From assembly GCF_025717005.1 (NCBI RefSeq), contig NZ_JAOVZU010000007.1:62001-126000 (forward strand): a DNA stretch of 64,000 nucleotides, in the 5' to 3' direction. How positions within the stretch are numbered: position 1 is the stretch's first letter; every line of letters starts with the position of its first letter. Shown here piece by piece: positions 42,395 to 50,483 of the stretch. This DNA comes from Actinotalea endophytica. GTDB lineage: Bacteria > Actinomycetota > Actinomycetes > Actinomycetales > Cellulomonadaceae. The notes below the pieces were generated by a model. It saw only the letters and a program-made list of their open reading frames with translations. It had not been told where the DNA came from and did no database searches. Made by a program: the position numbers and the translations under genes.

Positions 42395-42913
42395 CTACAG
42401 CCCTGAGCCCTTGACCGAGCTGGTGCGCTGCTCGCCCGTGGTGGTGATGAAGCACGTCACGTCGCGGTCGCCGCCGGCCTGCCAGCCTCGCGCGGACGGC
42501 AGCAGGTAGGTGAAGAACAGCGACGAGTCCCGGTAGTCCGCGCCGACGTACCCGGCGAACGCCTCGAGGCACGCACCGTCGGCGAACGCCTTGAGCGCCG
42601 CCTCGCCCGGGTAGGGCGTCTCGGTGGTCCCAGCGGTCTGCGTGGCGGTCTGCGCCGCAGCCTGGTCCGGGTACGGGACCAGCGCGTAGACCTCCTGCTC
42701 GTGCGGCTCGGTGCACGGCACGACGGTGACGTTGGTGACCTCGGCGGTGATCTCGGTCGGGGCGCGCAGGCAGTCGCCGGGCACCGCGTCGAGCACCGAG
42801 ACGACCTGGGTGTCGCCCCGGTTGAACAGCGAGCACCCCGCGAGGGACAGCACCGCGAGCGTGGCCGCGGCCGCGCGCGCCACCGGTGACCTGCCGACCA
42901 CGCGTGCGCGCAT
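42395..42913 (-). CDS. Septum-formation-family lipoprotein upstream of the PAAR-like gene
   Basis: 172 residues from ATG 42913 with GGAGAGG upstream. A signal peptide ends in the lipobox LAGC, so the mature protein should be a membrane lipoprotein facing outside. The rest matches the actinobacterial septum-formation family (VVSVLDAVPGDCLRAPTEIT, TVVPCTEPHEQEVYALVPYP, a late CFITTTGEQRTSS). It is followed after 31 bp by the DUF4280 tip gene on the same strand, probably one transcript. Whether it serves the injection system or is only a neighbour is unclear. Confidence 0.82.
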   Translation of the reverse strand: MRARVVGRSPVARAAAATLAVLSLAGCSLFNRGDTQVVSVLDAVPGDCLRAPTEITAEVTNVTVVPCTEPHEQEVYALVPYPDQAAAQTATQTAGTTETPYPGEAALKAFADGACLEAFAGYVGADYRDSSLFFTYLLPSARGWQAGGDRDVTCFITTTGEQRTSSVKGSGL

Positions 42914-43147
42914 GCACCTCTCCGACCTCGTCCGCGGCGGCCACCCGGCTGCCGCGATCGACGCTAGCCGCCGTCCGGCGTGGCGCCCTCCGTAGTCATT
43001 GCGGATCTTCTCGACGGGGCCGCCGCCCGCAGGCCGCACTCCGGGCCGTGCCCCCACGGCGGGAAGCCGGCAGCTCCGCACCGGATTCCCGCCCGGCCCG
43101 GGCCGGAAGGTGGTCGAATGGAATTCTTCCGATGTCGGAGGCGTGAC

Positions 43148-44356
43148 ATGTCCCGCAAGAAGGTTCTCGTCCTCGGAAGCAACTTCGCCGGCCTCACCGC
43201 CGCGATCGCCGTCAAGCACGAGCTGCACGGCGACGTCGACGTCTCGGTGCTCTCGGCGAGCCGCCGCTTCCTGTTCAACCCCTCACTGATCTGGCTCCCG
43301 TTCGGCAAACGCCGCGCGAGCGAGATCACGTTCCCGGTGGAGCCGACGTTCGAGCGGTACGGGATCGACTTCACCGAGTCCGCGGCCACCCAGATCGACC
43401 CGGTGGCGAAGAAGGTGACTGCCGCGAACGGTGACGTCCGGGACTACGACTACCTGGTGGTCGCGACCGGCTACCGCAACCGGATGGACGTCGTCCCCGG
43501 CCTGACCCCGGAGAACAAGGCGTACACGATCACCACGCTCGAGGACGCCGGCCTCGCCGGGCGCGGCTGGCGGGAGTTCCTCGACGACCCCGGGCCGATC
43601 GTCGTGGGCGCCACCCAGAGCGCCGGCTGCTTCGGCGCGGCGTACGAGTACCTGTTCAACATCGCCTACCAGGTCAAGAAGGCCGGCCTGCGCGACCGGG
43701 TCAAGATCTCGTTCGTCACGTCCGAGCCGTTCCTCGGCCACTTCGGGATCGGCGGGCTGCCCGCGGGCGAGCAGCTGCTCACGATGTTCCTCAAGAAGAG
43801 CGGCATCGAGGCGTACCACAACCGGTCGGTCGAGAGCATCGAGCACGAGCGGCTGACCCTCACCGACGGCACCCGGCTCGACTTCAAGTACGCCATGATC
43901 GTGCCGCCGTTCCTCGGCCAGGAGGTCAACAAGACCGCTCCCGGGCTGGCCAACGACGCGGGCTACGTCGAGGTGCGAGACACCTACCAGTCCAAGACGT
44001 ACGACGACGTGTACGGCATCGGCATCGCCGCGCACGTCAACGCACCGTGGGTGACGCCCACACCGGTCGGCGTGCCGAAGACCGGCTTCCCCACCGAGCA
44101 GATGGCGCACACCGCGGCCCGCAACATCTCGAGCCAGGTGCTGGGCCTGGACCCGACCGAGCTCAGCCCGTTCGCCGAGATGCCGGCGTTCTGCGTGATG
44201 GACGCCGGCAACAACGGCGTGATGATCCTCGGCAACAAGATGCTGGGGCCGGACAAGGGTCTGATGATCCCCGGTCCGCAGTCCCACGCGCTCAAGCTGG
44301 CGTTCGAGCGGTACTTCCTGTGGAAGGCGAGGCGCGGGTACGTCCAGCTGCCGTAG
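43148..44356 (+). CDS. FAD-dependent oxidoreductase, sulfide:quinone oxidoreductase-like
   Basis: 402 residues, ATG with GGAGG upstream. The N-terminal dinucleotide fold KVLVLGSNFAGLTAAIAV and the ATG-type second motif YLVVATGY place it in the pyridine nucleotide-disulfide oxidoreductase superfamily. Cys 161 (QSAGCFGAAYEY) and Cys 349 (MPAFCVMDAGNNG) match two redox cysteines of sulfide:quinone oxidoreductases; a third near 128 is absent. It likely oxidises sulfide or a related substrate and passes electrons to the quinone pool. The 234 bp upstream are shared with the divergent lipoprotein gene. Confidence 0.82.
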   Translation: MSRKKVLVLGSNFAGLTAAIAVKHELHGDVDVSVLSASRRFLFNPSLIWLPFGKRRASEITFPVEPTFERYGIDFTESAATQIDPVAKKVTAANGDVRDYDYLVVATGYRNRMDVVPGLTPENKAYTITTLEDAGLAGRGWREFLDDPGPIVVGATQSAGCFGAAYEYLFNIAYQVKKAGLRDRVKISFVTSEPFLGHFGIGGLPAGEQLLTMFLKKSGIEAYHNRSVESIEHERLTLTDGTRLDFKYAMIVPPFLGQEVNKTAPGLANDAGYVEVRDTYQSKTYDDVYGIGIAAHVNAPWVTPTPVGVPKTGFPTEQMAHTAARNISSQVLGLDPTELSPFAEMPAFCVMDAGNNGVMILGNKMLGPDKGLMIPGPQSHALKLAFERYFLWKARRGYVQLP

Positions 44357-44385
44357 CAGTGGTGGGCGTCCGGAGAGGAGTCCTG

Positions 44386-44814
44386 ATGCGACGTCTGCTG
44401 ATCGTGGCAACCCTCGGTGGTGTCGCCGCGCTCGCGGCATGCAGCAGCGGAGGCGACGGCTCGGGGTCCGGCACGCTGGACCTCACCGGAACCTGGACGC
44501 TGCAGTCCGGCAGCACGTCCGCCGGCGAGATCGCGGTGACGCCCGACGCACCGGTGACCATGGACGTCGCCGACGACGGCACCGTGAGCGGCACGTCGGC
44601 CTGCAACCAGTACACGACCGCGGTGGAGGTCGACGGGACCGACGTCAGCTTCGGGCCCGCCGGCGTCACGATGATGGCGTGCCCCGACGCCGTCATGGCC
44701 GTCGAGACCGCCTACCTCGGCGCACTCGCGGACGTCAGCTCGGGCGAGCGCGACGGCGACTCCCTGGTCCTCACCGGGGGCGGCGCCGAGCTCGTCTTCG
44801 CCCCGACGTCGTGA
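44386..44814 (+). CDS. META/HslJ-domain lipoprotein
   Basis: 142 residues with a lipobox (GVAALAAC) after a short signal peptide. The body is a META-type domain: LTGTWTLQSGSTSAGEIAVT, then VSGTSACNQYTTAVEVDGTD and TMMACPDAVMAVETAYLGAL. Members are often stress-related surface lipoproteins of unknown mechanism. GGAGAGGAG precedes the ATG. Its stop overlaps the next GTG start by 4 bp. Confidence 0.85.
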   Translation: MRRLLIVATLGGVAALAACSSGGDGSGSGTLDLTGTWTLQSGSTSAGEIAVTPDAPVTMDVADDGTVSGTSACNQYTTAVEVDGTDVSFGPAGVTMMACPDAVMAVETAYLGALADVSSGERDGDSLVLTGGGAELVFAPTS

Positions 44815-45134
44815 AGGTCCAGCTGCTGTACTTCGACGGGTGCCCGGGGTGGCAGGTCGCCGAGGCCCGACTGCGCGAGGCGCTCGCCACGGTGGGGAGC
44901 GCCGCCGCGGTCGAGCGCGTACGCGTGGAGACGCCCGAGGCCGCCGAGGCCCTGCGCTTCCACGGCTCGCCCTCGGTGCTGATCGACGGCGAGGACCCGT
45001 TCGCGCCGGTCGGCGCGACGGTGGGCCTGGCCTGCCGGCTCTACCGGACCCCGGACGGCGCGGACAGCGCCCCGACGGTGGCTCAGCTGGTCGAGGCGCT
45101 GGCCGGCCGCGACCTCAGCTCGCCAGCGCGGTGA
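44811..45134 (+). CDS. Thioredoxin-fold protein with CPGW motif
   Basis: 107 residues, GTG overlapping the META gene stop. VQLLYFDGCPGWQVAEARL puts a single active-site-type cysteine where thioredoxins have CxxC, and FHGSPSVLIDGEDPF contains the cis-proline loop. Such short proteins are often annotated as alkylmercury-lyase-like or thioredoxin-family. A redox or thiol-binding role is likely. Its last 20 bp overlap the convergent DUF302 gene. Confidence 0.75.
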   Translation: MKVQLLYFDGCPGWQVAEARLREALATVGSAAAVERVRVETPEAAEALRFHGSPSVLIDGEDPFAPVGATVGLACRLYRTPDGADSAPTVAQLVEALAGRDLSSPAR

Positions 45135-45507
45135 GGGCCGCGCCGATCCGGGCGCCCGCGTCGTCCGCGTAGGTGCTGAGCCCCGCGACGTCCGTGACCG
45201 CCGGGATCAGGTCGGGGTCGAAGATGTGCACCTGGCAGCGGCTCGGGCCGGTCGCCCGGACCACGACGCTGCACGGCAGCAGGACCCCGATCCGCGGGTC
45301 GGTCGTCAGGGCGCCTTCGGCCAGTGCGGGGTTGCAGGCACCGAGGATCACGTAGGGACCGACGTCCACCTGACGCTTCGCCAGCAGGGTGGCCTGCATG
45401 TCGATCTCGGTGAGGATCCCGAAGCCCTGGGCCGCCAGTGCCTCGCGGGTGCGCTGCACCGCCGCGTCGAAGGGCAGGTCCACGTCCGCCGTGCGCTCGA
45501 ACTGCAT
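45115..45507 (-). CDS. DUF302 family protein
   Basis: 130 residues from ATG 45507 with AAGGAGG upstream. The DUF302 pattern is clear: FDAAVQRTREALAAQGFGIL followed by TEIDMQATLLAKR, YVILGACNPALAEGAL, GVLLPCSVVVRA. The family is cytoplasmic and sometimes linked to sulfur or redox genes, as here near an SQR-like enzyme and a thioredoxin-fold protein. Function is unknown. Confidence 0.9.
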   Translation of the reverse strand: MQFERTADVDLPFDAAVQRTREALAAQGFGILTEIDMQATLLAKRQVDVGPYVILGACNPALAEGALTTDPRIGVLLPCSVVVRATGPSRCQVHIFDPDLIPAVTDVAGLSTYADDAGARIGAALTALAS

Positions 45508-45708
45508 CACGACCTCCTTGTTCGCTCGTCCGGCCGGTCCGGCGCGACCACGTCGACCGCGCACCCGGCTCCTCTCGTGTCTAGCACCGCCGGGTGGCGT
45601 TCGTGCGCCGGACGACGTGTCGTCGAAGATCGGCAGGCGGCCCCGTCCAGCAGTAGCCTGGTGCGGGCCGCCACGGGCCCGCCTGCTTCTACGGAAGGAA
45701 CGCGCGAC

Positions 45709-46086
45709 GTGAGCAACTTCTGGGACTGGTTCTGGACCGTCTTCCTGATCTTCGCCTTCACCGCCTACCTGTTCGCGATCTTCACGATCGTGATCGACCT
45801 GTTCCGCGACAAGACCGCCTCCGGCTGGGCCAAGGCGATCTGGATGATCTTCCTCATCTTCCTGCCCATGATCACCGCGATCGTCTACCTCATCGCCCGC
45901 GGCGGCGGCATGGCCGAGCGCTCGATGGCCGAGGCCCAGACGGTCAAGGCCGCGCAGGACGACTACATCCGCTCGGTCGCCACGACGAGCCCGGCCGAGC
46001 AGGTCGCCAAGGCCAAGGAGCTGCTCGACGCCGGCACGATCACCCAGGCCGAGTTCGACGCCCTCAAGGCCAAGGCACTCGCCTGA
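45709..46086 (+). CDS. PLDc_N plus SHOCT domain membrane protein
   Basis: 125 residues, GTG with GGAAGGAA upstream. Two transmembrane helices (FWTVFLIFAFTAYLFAIFTI and IWMIFLIFLPMITAIVYLIA) match the N-terminal domain of cardiolipin-synthase-like proteins without the catalytic part. The C-terminal SHOCT motif (AEQVAKAKELLDAGTITQAE) usually mediates oligomerisation. Its role is unknown; it is common in actinobacteria. Confidence 0.9.
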   Translation: MSNFWDWFWTVFLIFAFTAYLFAIFTIVIDLFRDKTASGWAKAIWMIFLIFLPMITAIVYLIARGGGMAERSMAEAQTVKAAQDDYIRSVATTSPAEQVAKAKELLDAGTITQAEFDALKAKALA

Positions 46087-46093
46087 GCACCGG

Positions 46094-46111
46094 GCGTCGG
46101 TGACCCGACGC
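46094..46111 (+). terminator. GCGTCGG-TGAC-CCGACGC hairpin
   Basis: A perfect 7-bp stem with a tetraloop starts seven bases after the SHOCT gene stop. There is no T-tract. It is a probable terminator for that gene. Confidence 0.65.
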
Positions 46112-46115
46112 GCTC

Positions 46116-46188
46116 GCACGACGCAACGCCGGTCCGACGAGACCCAGCGCAGGACGCTGGAGCCGCCGGGCCGGCGTTCGTGTCGTGC
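46116..46188. other. 73-nt highly structured inverted-repeat element between convergent genes
   Basis: The left arm (46116-46132) and right arm (46171-46188) pair as GCACGAC/GTCGTGC and AACGCCGG/CCGGCGTT around a small internal loop. Inside is a second hairpin CCAGCG-CAGGA-CGCTGG (46144-46160). It could be a reinforcing bidirectional terminator for the SHOCT and YbaK genes, or a structured RNA. Confidence 0.5.
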
Positions 46189-46257
46189 CAGGCCCTGAAC
46201 CGGCTCGCCGGGCGGGTCCGACAGGTCCACCACTGAGTGTCGTCCGCCCCGACCGTG

Positions 46258-46734
46258 CTACTCGGCGTCGGTCACGTCCGCGACGGTCGCGCCCAGCGCG
46301 GCCACGAGGTCGGCTCCGTCGACCAGCGCGGCGACGCCGTGCGCACCCGCTCCGATCGAGACCGCGCGGCCGAGCACCCGCTCGTCGGCGACCACCGGCC
46401 AGGCGACGAGCGAGCCGAACGGGGTGATCGTGCCCCGCACGTACCCGGTCGCGTCCCGGGCGGCCGCGGCGTCGGGCATCGAGAGCCGGCTCACGCCGAG
46501 CAGGGACCGTAACCGGGGCCACGCGATCGTGCGCCCACCGGGCACGAGCACGAAGACGTGGTCGTCCTCGCCGCGCCGCACCACGATGCTCTTGATCACC
46601 TGTGCGGGCTCGAGGCCCCGGACCGCGGCCGCTTCCTCGAGCGAGGACACCGGGCCGTGCCGGCTGATCGTGTAGGCGATGCCGGACGCGTCGAGCGCCG
46701 CACGGGCGCGCGTCTCACCGTCGTCGTGTGCCAT
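46258..46734 (-). CDS. YbaK/EbsC-type aminoacyl-tRNA deacylase
   Basis: 158 residues from ATG 46734. The YbaK fold is shown by GPVSSLEEAAAVRGLEPAQV, the catalytic-lysine segment VIKSIVVRRGEDDHVFVLVP and GTITPFGSLVAWPVVADERV. The family hydrolyses mischarged tRNAs (such as Cys-tRNA-Pro) in trans. It ends downstream of DUF389, 15 bp from that gene's stop, on the same strand. Confidence 0.9.
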   Translation of the reverse strand: MAHDDGETRARAALDASGIAYTISRHGPVSSLEEAAAVRGLEPAQVIKSIVVRRGEDDHVFVLVPGGRTIAWPRLRSLLGVSRLSMPDAAAARDATGYVRGTITPFGSLVAWPVVADERVLGRAVSIGAGAHGVAALVDGADLVAALGATVADVTDAE

Positions 46735-46749
46735 GGCTCCAGGGTGGCC

Positions 46750-48396
46750 CTAGGGCCCGACCTCGACGACCTGGGCGGGCGTGAAGACCACCCGCACCTC
46801 GACCTGGGCGCCGAGCTCGGGCGCGAGCGCTGCCCTGAGGTCGGCCACGTCCGGCAGCACGCCGGGACCGCTCGCGTGGACCTCGACCTGACGGCCGTCG
46901 ACGCTCACGCTGGTCGCGATCACCTCCGTGTCCGCGAGCCACTCGGCCACCGCGGCGTCGGCCGCGACCTGACGGTCGTTCGCGACGAGGAGCCCCTCGG
47001 AGGTGAACAGCAACGGCACGGTGACGATCAGCGCGAGGGCGACGAACGGCAGGAGCGTCCGGCGGAGCCGACGGCCGCGGTCGAGAAGCGCGTCGGGCTC
47101 CACGAACCCGGTGAGCAGGAACACCAGCACGGCGGAGAGCACGATCGCCACGAAGTTGGTCACGAAGAGCAGCGCCGCGCCCGCAGCCGCCGACGGGTGC
47201 CCGCTGGTGAGGCAGATGCCGACCACCGACAGCGGCGGGACCAGCGCGACCGCGATCGCGACCCCGGCGATCGACGAGCTGACCCGCGTCGCCACCGTCG
47301 CGTAGGCGCCTGCGGCGCCGGCCGCGACCGCGATGAGCAGGTCGAGCAGGTTCGGGCTCACGCGCGAGGTGATCTGGGAGTTCGAGTCGAAGGCGATCAC
47401 CGACGGGAGCCACGACGAGAGCGCAACGGCGATCACGACCGCGGCGAGCGCGCCGGCCACGACCAGGAGCAGCGAGCGTGCGCCGCGCCCGCTCCAGCCG
47501 TTCACGAGCGCGCCGGCGAGCCCGAGGATCGGTGTCATCAGCGGGGCGACGAGCATCGCGCCGATCACCACGGCGGTGGAGTCCTGGAGCACGGCGAGGG
47601 TGGCGATCGCGACGCTCAGCCCGAGCATCACCCAGAAGGCCACGATCTTGCCCGCCCGGCCCGGCGGCTCCATGTAGAGCTGCTCGCTGATCTCCTCGCG
47701 GCGCTCCGGGCCGAGGTCGGCGTCGCGCACCCAGGCGAGGACGATCTCGACCACGGTGGTCAGCGAGCGGTCGAAGTCCGGGGTGTCGGTGCGCGCCGCG
47801 CGCGCGCCGTACAGGAGCATCAGCGCGCCGATGATCACCGCGAGCATGCCGCCGATGAACACCAGCCCGCCGGCGAGCGCCCGCGGCGAGAGCACGGCGA
47901 GCGCGCCGAGGCCGAGCGACATCAGCGCGGCGACGAACCGGGGACCACGGTTGGTGCGCAGCAGCGCGGCCGAGACGAGCTGGACCATGCCGCGGAACAG
48001 CAGGTAGAGGCCCAGCAGGAAGATCAGGGACAGCGCCACCCAGTCGGCGCCGATCAGGAGCACGGCCGCCATGGCGAGCGACCCCAGGCCGCGCAGGCCG
48101 AGCAGCAGCCGCGACCACACGCGTCGGTCGGACCCGCGCCGGAACGTGGTGCGCAGGTCACGGGCACCGGCGACGCCGAGCACGACGCCGAGGCCGAACC
48201 GGGCGACGGTCGTCCCGATGCTCGGGATGAGCAGCGCAACGAGGCCGAGCACGACGGCGGTGGCACCGGTCGTCGTCGCCCGGTTGGTCCACCTGCCGAG
48301 GCGCCCGCGCCACACCGTCCAGTGGCCCGGGCCCCGATCCTGGGCCGGACCCGGGTCCGGCCCGGGGTCCTGACCGGGGGCGGTCGAGGTCACCAT
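46750..48396 (-). CDS. DUF389 membrane protein with N-terminal HdeD-like region
   Basis: 548 residues. The N-terminal half has HdeD-like helices (FGLGVVLGVAGARDLRTTFR, GLYLLFRGMVQLVSAAL). The second half is a DUF389 domain with GKIVAFWVMLGLSVAIATLA, the hallmark VVIGAMLVAPLMTPILGLAG and SSIAGVAIAVALVPPLSVVG. A soluble C-terminal tail follows. About twelve transmembrane segments are expected. The transported substrate, if any, is unknown. ATG 48396 has only a weak ribosome site; a 15-codon leader frame with a strong site ends across this ATG. Confidence 0.88.
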   Translation of the reverse strand: MVTSTAPGQDPGPDPGPAQDRGPGHWTVWRGRLGRWTNRATTTGATAVVLGLVALLIPSIGTTVARFGLGVVLGVAGARDLRTTFRRGSDRRVWSRLLLGLRGLGSLAMAAVLLIGADWVALSLIFLLGLYLLFRGMVQLVSAALLRTNRGPRFVAALMSLGLGALAVLSPRALAGGLVFIGGMLAVIIGALMLLYGARAARTDTPDFDRSLTTVVEIVLAWVRDADLGPERREEISEQLYMEPPGRAGKIVAFWVMLGLSVAIATLAVLQDSTAVVIGAMLVAPLMTPILGLAGALVNGWSGRGARSLLLVVAGALAAVVIAVALSSWLPSVIAFDSNSQITSRVSPNLLDLLIAVAAGAAGAYATVATRVSSSIAGVAIAVALVPPLSVVGICLTSGHPSAAAGAALLFVTNFVAIVLSAVLVFLLTGFVEPDALLDRGRRLRRTLLPFVALALIVTVPLLFTSEGLLVANDRQVAADAAVAEWLADTEVIATSVSVDGRQVEVHASGPGVLPDVADLRAALAPELGAQVEVRVVFTPAQVVEVGP

Positions 48397-48437
48397 GCAC
48401 CCCGAGTACTCGCCGCGCGAGACCGTCCAGCTGCCAC
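48390..48437 (-). CDS. Possible 15-residue leader peptide coupled to the DUF389 gene
   Basis: AAGGAGG (48445-48451) lies seven bases before a GTG (48437) that opens a frame of 15 residues, MAAGRSRAASTRGAW. Its TGA stop overlaps the start of the DUF389 gene. The site is far better than that of the DUF389 ATG itself, so translation of the leader may feed the main gene by coupling or regulate it. Confidence 0.4.
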   Translation of the reverse strand: MAAGRSRAASTRGAW

Positions 48438-48526
48438 GGTGGTTCCTCCTTCAGAAGGCCCCTCGGCCGGCTCCTCGCAGGTCCGATCGGCCAGACGGTA
48501 CCGCACGGTGACCAGGGGCATCCTGG

Positions 48527-49069
48527 TCACCACTCCGCACCGCCGTGGGCGTCGAGGAAGCGCTCGACCTCGGCCAGCTCCTGCGCCGTGAGCCCGGGTG
48601 TGGTGCCGGGTCGCAGCAGTGCGGCCGGTAGCCCGGGGTGCCGGGCCCGCAGCTCGTCCGCCACCTCGGGGACGAGGTCGTCGTCGGTGAACACGTACGG
48701 GCGCGGCTCGTCGTCCAGCCATCGCGAGATCGCCTCGGTCTTCCACCACGGGGCCGACGTCCAGCCCGGCAGCGGTGAGCACACCAGGTCGTCGGGGTAC
48801 GGCGTGACCGGCCAGTCCGGGAGCCCGAGAGCCGGCGCGAGGTTGTCGCGCGCGTCGTCGCCCCAGGTGGTGCACCAGACGATCTCGGCGAGACCGGAGC
48901 GGTGCACCGCCCACAGCCCGGCGAGCAGCTCCGCGGCGACGGTGACCGCGTAGACGCGGCCCGCGGCCGGGACCTCGACCGACCGGTACGTCCAGGCCGT
49001 CCCGGCGACCGGCGGCGGGAAGGCGTTGATCACCCCGTCGACGTCGAGGAACCACCAGGGTGCTCCCAT
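48527..49069 (-). CDS. HAD-superfamily-like hydrolase
   Basis: 180 residues from ATG 49069. The first strand WWFLDVDGVIN is the DxDG nucleophile motif of HAD proteins. VWCTTWGDDARDNLAP supplies the motif II threonine, and YVFTDDDLVPEVADELRA the acidic motif IV. This compact form lacks an obvious cap domain and is common in actinobacteria as an uncharacterised HAD-like protein. Substrate unknown. Confidence 0.82.
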   Translation of the reverse strand: MGAPWWFLDVDGVINAFPPPVAGTAWTYRSVEVPAAGRVYAVTVAAELLAGLWAVHRSGLAEIVWCTTWGDDARDNLAPALGLPDWPVTPYPDDLVCSPLPGWTSAPWWKTEAISRWLDDEPRPYVFTDDDLVPEVADELRARHPGLPAALLRPGTTPGLTAQELAEVERFLDAHGGAEW

Positions 49070-49188
49070 ACCGGGACCCTAGTAGCCGCTTCGACCGGAC
49101 CGGCCGCTCGGGCCGGCGGACCGGTCGGGCCCGGGCCGGCCGCTCGGGCCCGGGTCGGAGGTCCCTCCCCACTCTACGGTTCATACGG

Positions 49189-49201
49189 CAAACTGAGTTT
49201 G
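49189..49201. promoter_or_regulatory. Perfect palindrome CAAACTGAGTTTG upstream of a regulator operon
   Basis: Six-base arms around a single central base, 28 bases before the membrane protein start, in a locally AT-richer stretch. The operon's second gene is a winged-helix regulator, so this is probably its own operator. Confidence 0.55.
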
Positions 49202-49229
49202 TGCGATGAACCTTGATGGAGGTGGCGAC

Positions 49230-49790
49230 ATGCGCACTCCCGAGACGCGTCTGTTCCAGTCGTCGTGGGCGGACGGTTCGCTGGACCTCGTCGCCGGGAC
49301 CGCCGTCGTCATGATCGGGGTCGGCTTCTGGCTCGACCTCGTCTGGACGACGGCGGTCGCCCCGCCGCTCGCGCTCACCGGCTGGTACGTCCTGCACGGC
49401 CGCGTGGTCGCGCCCCGCGCAGGACGCGCCGTGCTCCGCCGCGATCGGCGGGAACGCTCGCGGCGCGAGCTCGGCTGGTCGGTCGGCCTCGGAACCCTCG
49501 TCCTGGTCCTCACCGTCGTCGCGGCCGTCCTGCACCCGGACCGGGCTTCGGACGCCGTCGACGGCCTCCCGGCCGTCCTGGTCGCGCTGCTCAGCGGGGT
49601 CTCGGCGGTGCTCACCCGATCTTCCCGGTTCGCCTGGTACGCCGCGGTGCTGGCCGTCGCGGGCGTCCTGACCGTGCTGGTCGGCGCCGGGCCTGGCGCT
49701 CCGCTCGTCCTCGGCGGCGCGGTCGCCGCCACGACCGGCGCCATCCTGCTCGGCCGGTTCCTCGCCGACACCCGTGAGACCGAGGAGTAG
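49230..49790 (+). CDS. Small integral membrane protein cotranscribed with a winged-helix regulator
   Basis: 186 residues. ATG 49230 is chosen because GGAGG lies seven bases upstream; ATG 49206 is in frame but has no site. Five to six hydrophobic segments are visible (LDLVAGTAVVMIGVGFWLDL, VGLGTLVLVLTVVAAVL, APLVLGGAVAATTGAILLGR). No family is recognised with confidence. It is followed after 3 bp by a transcription regulator, the usual pairing of a small permease-like protein with its controller. Confidence 0.8.
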   Translation: MRTPETRLFQSSWADGSLDLVAGTAVVMIGVGFWLDLVWTTAVAPPLALTGWYVLHGRVVAPRAGRAVLRRDRRERSRRELGWSVGLGTLVLVLTVVAAVLHPDRASDAVDGLPAVLVALLSGVSAVLTRSSRFAWYAAVLAVAGVLTVLVGAGPGAPLVLGGAVAATTGAILLGRFLADTRETEE

Positions 49791-49793
49791 CCG

Positions 49794-50099
49794 ATGCGCA
49801 GGAACACGACGCTCCCCACCCTCGACCCGCTGGTGCACGAGCCGGCGCGGCTGCGGGTCCTCGCCGTCCTGGCCATGGTCGAGTCCGCCGACTTCATGTT
49901 CCTGCTCCGCCAGGCGGAGCTGAGCCGCGGGAACCTGTCCGTGCAGATGACCCGACTCGAGGAGGCGAACCTCGTGGTCGCCACCAAGAACGTCGTGGCG
50001 GGCCGGGTCCGGACCAGCTACCGACTCACCGACGCAGGCCTCGCCGCACTGCGCACCTACCGGTCCGCGATGCGCGAGATCCTCGCCGCGATCCCCTGA
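49794..50099 (+). CDS. Winged-helix transcriptional regulator (HTH_34/ArsR-like)
   Basis: 101 residues forming essentially one winged-helix domain: LVHEPARLRVLAVLAMVES, then DFMFLLRQAELSRGNLSVQM and TRLEEANLVVATKNVVAGR with the wing VRTSYRLTDAGLAAL. No effector domain is present. It probably represses its own operon through the palindrome at 49189-49201. Confidence 0.9.
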   Translation: MRRNTTLPTLDPLVHEPARLRVLAVLAMVESADFMFLLRQAELSRGNLSVQMTRLEEANLVVATKNVVAGRVRTSYRLTDAGLAALRTYRSAMREILAAIP

Positions 50100-50166
50100 G
50101 CACGCTCGCGGCGGCGACAACCGGCCGCGAGCGACCTACCCTGGACGCAGACCCGAGGAGGCCGCC

Positions 50167-50418
50167 ATGACCAGCACCCGCCACGACGTGCGCGCGCAGA
50201 TCCCGCAGGACGTGCGCGACCACCTGGACGCCGCCCGCTCCGAGCTCCGCAAGGGCCTCGAGACGTTCCTGCCGCCGGAGTTCTTCACCCACCGCGACGC
50301 GGCCCGGCGCGAGATGCTGCTCGCCTGGCGCGCGGGTCTCGACGCCGCCATCACGCGGATGGACGAGAAGGGCGCCAAGCCGGCCCCCGCGCCGAAGGAT
50401 GCGCCCACCGCCGACTGA
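50167..50418 (+). CDS. Conserved small hypothetical protein
   Basis: 83 residues, ATG with GAGGAGG upstream. A helical, highly charged sequence: VRAQIPQDVRDHLDAARSEL, RKGLETFLPPEFFTHRDAAR, REMLLAWRAGLDAAITRMDE, then a Lys/Pro/Ala tail. It is cytoplasmic by composition. I recognise the type as common in actinobacteria but know no function. Confidence 0.8.
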   Translation: MTSTRHDVRAQIPQDVRDHLDAARSELRKGLETFLPPEFFTHRDAARREMLLAWRAGLDAAITRMDEKGAKPAPAPKDAPTAD

Positions 50419-50483
50419 GGCGCGCCGCCCGATCTTCAGGTACCCCCTCCTGCCACGGGGTGGCGCCGACGTAGCATCCGGAG

